From: Enoplosus armatus | Taxonomy: Eukaryota; Chordata; Actinopteri; Centrarchiformes; Enoplosidae | Length of the DNA stretch: 64,000 bases | Assembly: GCF_043641665.1 (NCBI RefSeq) | Contig: NC_092193.1 | Span: 16,749,501 to 16,813,500 of the forward strand | Direction: 5' to 3' | Shown here: piece by piece, positions 55,811 through 64,000 of the stretch | Layout: every line of letters begins with the position of its first letter | Position numbering within the stretch: position 1 is the first letter of the stretch | Notes under the pieces: model-generated | Databases searched by the model: none | Told to the model about the DNA's origin: nothing | The model's input: the letters and a program-made list of their open reading frames with translations, nothing else | Made by a program: the position numbers and the translations under genes

Positions 55811-56460
55811 CTTTCCTGGGAAAAGTTATCATCGGAGATGTTTTTCTTTATTTCTTTTGGAACCTGAAAGCATGTATGAGCTCAAGACTCTTGAGTTTGG
55901 TTGAATGTGTAAACTGTGCGAAGGTGTGAAATCTACTACACTGTTAGTCCTACCTGACTGTAGGACACGTGACACCGTGTCATATTTTGTACTTTAAACC
56001 ATTCATTTCACAACAATTATAAAAAGATTTGACAGAACTGTGACTTGTTTTCACTACATGTAGTTTATGTGCAAAATATTTCATCAATGTGGAAGATAAA
56101 TTTTATTTTAAAACGAAACCAGCTGTCTCTTTGAGTTTTGTTATAACATCTGTGACCCCAAAAGGTTAAACCAGGACTTGCTGAGATCTCAGCCAAGTCA
56201 CAGACTGATTTCTCCTCTGACCTGAAATAACACCAGTCCAGCAGCTAAACCAGCCGTGTTCTGCAGCCAGTTAAATAGGAAGGGTTTCATGCAGAGAGGC
56301 AGCGACCCGGAGCCTCCGGGATGTGTGGAGCACCGCTGCAGGCTGGCTGCTTCATGCACACGTCGCTGCACTCCTCCGATTAGTTGCAACTTTCAGCCCA
56401 AACACGGTGTCCTCTAATGACCTCACATCCTGTTTTCCCCACTTCCTTTTGAATGGACCG
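55811..56460 (+). other. 3'UTR of the nucleolin-like gene and spacer
   Basis: No coding signal. A canonical AATAAA was not seen directly after the stop codon; the transcript end is uncertain. The region from about 56440 becomes CpG-richer toward the next gene. Confidence 0.45.
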
Positions 56461-56657
56461 GTTTGGGACGGGTGCAACGTGCACCTCTGTTGTGTCGGCG
56501 CGTGTGTGTTCAGTTCAGACACATGTTCAAGATCCTCGGTGTGACTAGGCTGCGGAAGGCACGAGCCAACTTTGAATGCAACGATTTTCTTTTTCACGGT
56601 TTCACTCGCTCGGCTATGCAGCGTCTGCTGTGCTGACAGAGAAGAGAGGGGGCTTCG
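56460..56657 (+). promoter_or_regulatory. atp13a3: Probable first, non-coding exon and promoter of the ATP13A3-like gene
   Basis: A CpG-containing stretch is followed by a strong donor (TTCG|GTAAGT, exon end 56657). The next usable acceptor on this strand that leads into the gene's ATG is at 58455-58457, so a 1.8-kb 5'UTR intron is likely. The transcription start is not visible. Confidence 0.45.
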
Positions 56658-57059
56658 GTAAGTCGTTAATACGTATTGACTCGGTGTTTGTATCCGCGCT
56701 TCATCGCGGCTCCACCGCAACTTCTGAAACGATTGCATGACTTTTGTAACAAAGTGCGGCTGAAAATGGTGTCACACTCACTATTTGATGCAACTGTGTG
56801 GGAATCTGTTTTCCACTGTCAGGAGAGTCTGACTGGAGGTTGTGTTGGCGACACTTGTTTTATTTTACAGCTTTCAGCTGTGCGGGGATTTGTTGACACT
56901 TGCCAGCCGTGTGTCGGTGTGAGATCTCTTACACGTCGAATTTATTTGAACCATTTATTGAGTAGTACTCTCGCCCCAAAGTCAGTGTTTACTAGAGGCA
57001 CCTTCACCTGCATCTGGGATCTGTCCCCTCCAGTTCTTCGATACTAAGCTGCTGTAAAG

Positions 57060-57520
57060 TTGTCAGGTTGCAGTGGGACCCTGCTTGAACAGAACTAGGA
57101 CGGAAACATAGTTGTTTTGAAGCCGGTCTTGAGAAGCTTTGGCTTTTATGTTTGGGGTCTTTGTCCTGCATGAAAAATAAATCTTATCCCAAGTCCCGGT
57201 TCACTTGCAGACTGCAGCAGGGTTTCGAACTGGGGCTCTTTACTTTTGCTGCTTTTATTTGACTGTCTTAGCTCCTTTAAGTCTTCTGGGACCTGCTGCA
57301 GAGAGGCATCCCCACAGCATGATGGTGCTCATGGTGGTATGAGGTGTTGTGATGGGTTTATGTAGTTTTGAGGCTCAGCTTCTGTGTTGGCTATTTGTCA
57401 CAGCAGATGTGGTAAGTACTCATGCAATCAATTATTTATGTCTTACGTTTGTGCTTAATCCTGATCCATTTGCTTTCTATTTGAAATAATGTTAAAGTTA
57501 TATTTTACATTATATATTTT
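57060..57520 (-). mobile_element. Tc1/mariner-like transposon fragment in the 5'UTR intron
   Basis: The plus strand shows reversed Tc1 transposase sequence: TTTGGGGTCTTTGTCCTGCA, CTTATCCCAAGTC, GCAGACTGCAGCAGGGTTT and the block around 57294-57330 with CATCCCCACAGCATGATG. It has the same orientation as the copy in agfg1 intron 1. About half of the transposase region is deleted, and the end near 57520 is approximate. Confidence 0.7.
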
Positions 57521-58476
57521 CTGTCAAAAAATGTGCAGCGATGTTGTGAAATAAGTACACACCTGATGGTGCTCGGAGAGACTGAGAGTCCAACATAACA
57601 ATAGGTGTAACTGTTATTGGACATAAAGATGTGTGCATGGTGCAAAGGTTTCCATTTGTTACAGCCCGTCCTGCACTGCATCAGTGCTTAATACCACAAC
57701 ACAAGTTGTCAGTAGTTGACAGGTTAGTATGTCGAGAGGCTCTCGTGGTTTAAATCCTACAGATCAGACACGGTAATGCATGTTTTAATACATCTCATAA
57801 AGCCGTTATTCAGAGTAGATAAAGCGGTGGATGCAATGAGAGATCTGATCCCAGCATTTCTGAAACGATGAAAAAGGAAAGTGTCGGTAGTCAAGCCAGT
57901 ATGAGGCAGAGCACTTCAGTCTCCATCTCAGCTAATGTTCCAGGAAAACATGAGTCAACAACATGGAGAGCAATGAGAGAAAACCTCAGTGAAGGAGGCT
58001 GTTCTCATATCAGCAGAGGCTTTGAGCTCAGTGTCTTTTTATGCAGCTGCCATGAGGCAGGTAGGTGTTGCGGTTCAGTCAGGTTGTTACTTGCCAGAGA
58101 GATCTTCCTCTCCTTTTAAACAGCTCATTATTTACAGGATTTCCCCTGCTGAGCGCTGAGTTGCTTATTATTCATTTAACTTTGACTACTTGTCATACAA
58201 ACACATTTCACTTCTTCTGCTCGCCTCCAGAGAGGAATAGTGTCTTGTTTAATAGAAAATAAATGAATCGCTGACTTCCTCTCTTTGGGCTGTTTATGCT
58301 TCAGAAATCGTAAAACTTTCGTGCCATTGACCGAGATTGAAGTTGCGACATCTTTGCTGACCAGACGGAGTGGAAAACTTCTATGATAAGAAAGCTTCAG
58401 CAAGTAAAGCACCTTTCTGGACAAATAAAGTGACGTTTTCTTTCCTTTTCTTTGTAGTTGTTGCACTTTGGACAGA

Positions 58477-61400
58477 ATGAAGACAAGAGAGGTGAAGATC
58501 ATAAACCAGGGCCTGGAGGATGAGATGGTAAAAACCTCTTCCCATCTTAATGCTAATTTCCTTGTTTTCTATCTAACAATGCATTACCAAATGGTAACTT
58601 TTTATACAGTTAAAGAACAGTTTGGCGTGTGATTTTCAGTTTGGATACAAGGGTAATGACACGTCTGGAGGGAAATGGAGGAGTCAGTCAAAAGTCAAAA
58701 TGTCTGCTGCCAGAAAGGCCTATTAAGAGATGAACAAACACATTTCTGGGCTTTTCATGGGTTTTGGTGACATTACCAACATTTCTAATTGTCCCACTTA
58801 ACACAGCCTGACAAGCTCCAAACGAAAGCATCGTCATTGTTACATTACAAACCCAGTTTATAGACAGTATATTACCAGCTGCCTCTGTTGTTTAACCTGA
58901 CCCAGAGCAGTGTATTTATCCGTCCCACCCGTCAGTGTGTTAACACGAGTGTCTGCCCCGTGCAGGAGGTGTGGGGGTACCAGCCCTGTCTGTGGAAGAG
59001 GATCCTGGTGGGTGTGGGTGCTGTGTGCTCCGGGGGTCTCCTGCTGCTGCTGCTCTACTGGCTGCCTGAGTGGGGCGTCAAGGGCACCTGCACACACACC
59101 TCGCCGGGGGACGCACACACGCTGCTGCTCAGGACCACGGTGAGGAAAGCGGCAGACCTTGCATTCTTTTTTGCCCACACAGTTGACTTTGTTTCACTGT
59201 ATTTGTAACCAAAGTTTTTCTCTTGAACGTTGTTTTCATACGAAGACATTCTGAGTTCACTCTTGTGCTCCTGCTGTTCACAAATCATCCTGACACTTGT
59301 TGCATTCTTTGGCACATGTACTGTATTACACCACAGATGATACATTCAGTGTAAGGAGTGTCAGGAGAAATGTAATTCTTCATGTTGTTATCACAGGATG
59401 AGTTCAGGCAGTGGTTTCGAGCCAAAGTACATGTGATGTTGGCTCCGGGGAAGAAACCCTTCGACAGTCTGGATCTGCAGTCCACGGCTCAGCTGCCGAA
59501 TGGAGACCACGGCATCAGTGCTGCACACGAGGAGCATCATGGGAAATTTGCCCATAGACAGGCTGCTCAGGTGCTTTTTTAAAATCATTTGTTGCTCACC
59601 TGAAGCTAATTCCAGATTCATATTCTAAAAGACATTTAAGTTTCGAGTCTAGATCAGCTATTGGCTGGTTTTGAAGTGTGTCGGTGAACTTGATATCTGA
59701 CCACCTCCTCCTCCTCCTCTGCTTCCCCTCTCAGATCCACTACTTCACCCACCACAGCACTAAATACTACTGGAATGAAGTGATACAGAACTTTGAATTG
59801 TATAAGTAAGAGTCTCACTGAAAAGCAACGTGCTGTTAACATCTTTTTATTACTTCTTTGCTAAATGTCTTTGCAAACATGTCTGTAATTGAATAGTTGG
59901 TACAGTATGCATCATACATATATACAGTATATCTGTGTGTATCTGCACGACTACAGTAGAGACGACTGTGTGTGACTTTTCTAGAGGCTTGGAGGATGTG
60001 AAGGTGAGCTGTGCAAGCATCCACTCTGACCACAGCGCTGGACTCTCTAAAACACTGCAGGAATACAGGTACACACACGTCATGTTTTCCTACAGATTGT
60101 TCTCTTGTCTCATTTGCTTATTTAAAAAAAGTTTAATTTCTCTTCCCCACAGCTGTGTGATCTTATTAAATGTTACGAACTGCTTCAAATGTCTTTTTTT
60201 TTTTTTTATCAGGACGTTGTTTTTCGGGGAGAATGAGATCGCTGTCAGAGTGCCCTCTCTCTTCAAGCTCCTCATAAAGGAGGTGAGTTTAGATCTCTTC
60301 TTTTAACCAATAATCATATCATCAATGCTGTCTTTTACTTGTGTTTCTCTCTCCTCCTCCATCAGGTCCTGAATCCCTTCTACATCTTCCAGCTCTTCAG
60401 TGTTATTCTGTGGAGTGCTGAGGACTACTACTATTATGCTACAGCCATAGTTTTCATGTCTGTCATTTCAATAGCTACCTCACTGTATACCATTAAAAAG
60501 GTGAGCCATGTCAGACCCCTAGGAAAACTCTGAAGTGAAATATAGTTGAAACTTTGAAGGGATACAAGGAACATACGAAATGCCATAATAATCTTTGCGG
60601 AAAAGTCTTTACTCTTGTCCGTTTGTGTGTTTGCAGTATTCGTCTTGCTCTTTGATACAGTGTCTCTCTATTTTCAGCAATATGTGATGCTACATGACAT
60701 GGTGGCAGCTCACAGCGTGCTCCGTGTTTCAGTATGCAGAGGAACAGGCATGTTTTACTTCCTGAATATAATATACAGTACAGACAACATCAGTGAAAAC
60801 AAGAGTGTTATATAGTGTGTTATAGTGTTTATATTTAGTGGATTAGTTAAAACTGTCCCCCTTCATTTTGTTATTACTCCATAATACACGAATCACATTA
60901 TTGATCTCTGATAGCTTCCTCATGATTGCCTGCAGAGAGAGCATGTATGATATCATTGTCTCTGTTCTCCAGATATTGAACAGGCCATGTCAACAGAGCT
61001 TGTGCCCGGCGATGTCGTCATTATTCCAGCCAGTGGGATGATCATGCCCTGTGACGCTGTGCTCATCTGCGGAACCTGCATCGTAAACGAGAGCATGCTG
61101 ACAGGTCGATATGCCGCCTACCTCCTGATAATTAACAGTTTTATATCTTTCACAAAAGAAATCTTAACCCGATGTGTACTCGTTAGCTTTTTCCAGAGGT
61201 TTTCACTGCACCTGAAGGTCTTCTTCTCAGTTTTCATGCAGTTTTTGGGTCGGACGCTCTGGGAAAAGCTAGTAAATGGACCTTCAGTTAAGATTTTTTT
61301 TGTCAAACTACTATTTCTATGCTTAACTGTCTTATATTTGTTGTTTTTCGGACATACACAGTACACATCATGACAAAATGATTTACCCCTATTCTGGAAA

Positions 61401-64000
61401 GGTTTTGTGCTGCTCAGATTGCACTATTCCCATGCCCATCACTGGTATAGCCAGTGTCTGACTTCCACTGCTACTATTACTAATAATAATGAATATCTGT
61501 CACAAATAATCCTAACTAACTATGTTATTAAATATCTATGTGCTATCCAAATGTAGACCATCCAAACAGAACACACTGGTAATATGAATAGAGCATCAGT
61601 TCTTTCACACAGAACTAAACCAAACTGTGAACAAAAAAGAGCATTTTTCAACATATTGGCTACCAAACAGGTGCACTGCTGTGTCTAAAAAGTAGAGTTA
61701 TGTTAGTTGAATGAATGTCAAGGCTTTAATGTCAATATTATTTTCATCTTACTTGTTCACAACACTGCAGCTATTCGATGTGTGGTCTTTATTGGGTGTC
61801 TGTTATTCTACCTCCATCTTCAGGAGAGAGCGTGCCAGTTACCAAGACCAGTCTGCCCAGTTCAGGCGAGGAGGCAGCCACGAGCTACAACATGGAGGAG
61901 CACAAGAGGCACACCCTGTTCTGTGGGACCCACGTTATCCAGACCCGCTTCTACGCCGGTGAACTGGTGAAGGCTGTTGTGGTCCGAACAGGTGAGGCGG
62001 AGAAAAAAAACACAGTGGGAATAACAGCATGCGGCTTTGGTGATGAAAAGAGCTTTGATAATGTAGCTTCAGCTGTGGTGTAAAGACTGATCACCCTCAG
62101 GGAGTTGTACATATTCAGCCTCTAAAAGAGATAACAGGAAAATGAAAATAATCTACAAATGCGTTCCCACAGGCTTCAGTACAGAGAAAGGCCAACTTGT
62201 GCGCTCCATCCTCTACCCTAAACCCACAGACTTCAAACTGTACCACGATGCCTATCTGTTCTTGTTGTGTCTGGTGGGGGTGGCAGGGATCGGCTTCATC
62301 TACACCATCATCCTCAGTATCATGAACAAGGTATCACTGCTCTTAAAGAGGAGAAATGAAAGAAGAAGCTCAGATTTTAATGTTTAGTTTATGCACTAAG
62401 AACGCAGTGGCCTGTTAGGCTTCTATCATCTCTCTGCTGTTCGTCAGTTGTTGATGGTTCCTTCTCTGTCTCATCCAGGTCCCTGCTAAAACCATCATCA
62501 TTGAGTCTCTGGACATCGTCACCATCACTGTGCCCCCGGCCTTACCGGCAGCCATGACAGCCGGCATTGTGTACGCGCAGCGCCGCCTGAAGCGTGTCGG
62601 CATCTTCTGCATCAGCCCTCAGAGGATCAACATGTGCGGTCAACTTAACCTGGTTTGCTTTGACAAGGTAGTCTAAACCACAGCCGCCAGTTCTTGCAAA
62701 TGTGATTTAGTTTCAGGAAATGTAGTTTATATAGCAAGATTTCAGGGTCTGTGATCATGAAGCGTCTCCTGACTCAGAAGGCATAAAAATGAGTTATGAA
62801 ACATCCAAACAAACTTCCAATTCAAGTGCAAGTAACCATAAATTAAAATGATTCATGATGCCTTGAGGCAGTGCTGTAGCTGCACAATGATGCCCTTTGT
62901 CCACAACATCAAGCTTCATGCTTTTACAAAATGTTAATGCTTTGGTTCTGATTTACTTGGAAAGCTTCCTACTGCATACTGTGACAATGGACTATTCTAG
63001 GAAATATCTATAAACAAAAATGCCTATAGCATTATATCACATGTAGAGCGCAGGGAGAGCAGGGAGGTTGATGCTGTTAGATCTGCAACGATTAGTTGAT
63101 TGAGAAAATTAAGTGGGAACAATTTTGTCAACAGATCAATCATTTTAGGTCACTTTTTAAGCCGAAATTAACACACAATTGGTCACACAAAACAGGCAGA
63201 TTTAAAATGTCAGCTTGTTCAAATGATTATTCGAGAAAACAAACAGATGAATTGATGCTGAAAATAATAATTAGTTGCAGCCTTAAATCAAAAGTTTGGT
63301 TAGTGATTGTGCAGATGGTTCTTTGCATACTGGACATAGTGGATTTCTGTGGATGGAACCATAACAGTCTGTACTAAACCAGCAGCCACATGTTTCAGTG
63401 TGGACAATTTCTTTTGTTTTAACTCTTAAGTTATATTTCTACACTTCTCAGAGAGTGTGTGTGCATGTTGTTGCATGGACAGGTTGAATGGTTTTACTTT
63501 AGAATTGATTTCCTGCTCTGAGGCGTGATTAATACGGCCTGGCGTGGCACCTTTATGTGTGTTGTTAACTGTATATTTATTCCCCCTTTAGACTGGCACT
63601 CTGACTGAGGATGGTTTGGACCTGTGGAGTATTCAGAGAGCTGAAGATGGCAGGTAAGAGAGACTTATTAGATATTGTTGTTGCACGTTTTAATTGATTA
63701 TGATAAATGCAGTCTTTTGCCAAAGTGGTTCGAAGTCAAGACTTGCGAATGACAATATATACTGTGAGACAATATAAATGTGTCAGCTGTCAGAGGTGTT
63801 CACAATATGTATGTGCTTCTCTGTGGCAATATTGGATTTCTATATGATTTTTGTGCGAATGTGAAGTACCTTGATATGTCAGGTATTTAACTTGGTAAAT
63901 GAGCTATTCTGTTTTTATTAGCTATGGCTCCAGTTTCTGAGTTGATTTTTCAGTAAATGTACACACCTGAGGGATCTGAAATAAACAGAAACATGTCTAC
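58477..64000 (+). CDS. atp13a3: Polyamine-transporting-type P5B ATPase, ATP13A3-like (5' part, runs off the window)
   Basis: Thirteen coding exons are visible: 58477-58527, 58966-59139, 59397-59570, 59735-59805, 59985-60068, 60213-60282, 60366-60500, 60678-60747, 60973-61104, 61824-61991, 62173-62330, 62479-62667, 63592-63653. They give about 512 residues and the frame continues past 64000. P5B ATPases are late-endosomal or lysosomal pumps; ATP13A2 and ATP13A3 are linked to polyamine uptake. The N terminus has the P5B-specific membrane-inserted segment ([14 protein letters not shown]). Key motifs are TGES in the actuator domain (split between exons 9 and 10), the P5 signature PPALPA in M4 (448-453) and the phosphorylation motif DKTGTLTE (D491, split between exons 12 and 13). 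The sequence fits ATP13A3 better than ATP13A2 ([26 protein letters not shown]). Intron 8 would use a GC donor. Less certain is the choice between ATP13A3 and the related ATP13A4/5. Confidence 0.92.
63078..63290. mobile_element. Small teleost MITE-like repeat in ATP13A3-like intron 12
   Basis: CTGCAACGATTAGTTGATTG at the left and AATAATTAGTTGCAG at the right form short imperfect inverted ends, with AGATCAATCATTTTAGGTCA inside. This matches a very common fish repeat whose ends read as GCAACTAATTA-type inverted repeats. It is non-coding. Confidence 0.55.

Overview
This window is vertebrate nuclear DNA and almost certainly comes from a ray-finned fish, probably a percomorph-type teleost. The evidence is short exons with GT..AG introns, long dinucleotide microsatellites, Tc1-like transposon remnants, and proteins that match vertebrate families and show fish features. 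No prokaryotic or viral genes, CRISPR arrays, tRNAs or rRNAs were recognised. All gene models were built by hand from splice sites, with reading-frame phase checked at every junction. Family identities rest on protein motifs remembered from the families; no database search was run.

Layout. 1-1951: last coding exon and 3'UTR of mff (mitochondrial fission factor, +). 2217-6494: an 11-exon paralogue of flap endonuclease 1 (+). 7809-15121: agfg1, an ArfGAP with FG repeats (+), with a long 3'UTR and a degraded Tc1-like element in intron 1. 17551-19802: fbxo36, an F-box protein (+), with an RFX X-box directly upstream. 19803-24574: no supported gene. 24575-30783: grk7, the cone-opsin kinase (+). 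30784-35860: no supported gene, apart from the grk7 and atp1b3 3'UTRs and repeats. 35861-39281: atp1b3, Na+/K+-ATPase beta-3 (-). 39282-42777: no gene, rich in microsatellites. 42778-49624: gk5, a glycerol kinase family member (-, 16 exons). 49625-50392: divergent promoter region. 50393-55810: a nucleolin-like four-RRM protein (+, 16 exons). About 56460 to beyond the window end: the 5' part of an ATP13A3-like P5B ATPase (+).

The genes are functionally unrelated (membrane fission, DNA repair, vesicle traffic, ubiquitin ligation, phototransduction, ion transport, lipid or glycerol metabolism, nucleolar RNA, polyamine-type ATPase). This is ordinary conserved vertebrate gene order rather than an operon or a system. 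From memory, mff, agfg1 and fbxo36 correspond to human 2q36; grk7, atp1b3 and gk5 to 3q23; ncl to 2q37; and ATP13A3 to 3q29. The window therefore joins segments that are separate in human.

The points most worth a second look are the FEN1 paralogue with a shortened arch and one Glu-to-Asp active-site change, the X-box at fbxo36 together with its acidic C-terminal extension, the intragenic duplication of an exon pair in the nucleolin-like gene, two probable GC-AG introns with the same GCATGT donor, and the TAACGTTA/GCTAGC-rich tracts beside several gene starts. I did not see a convincing previously undescribed biological system.
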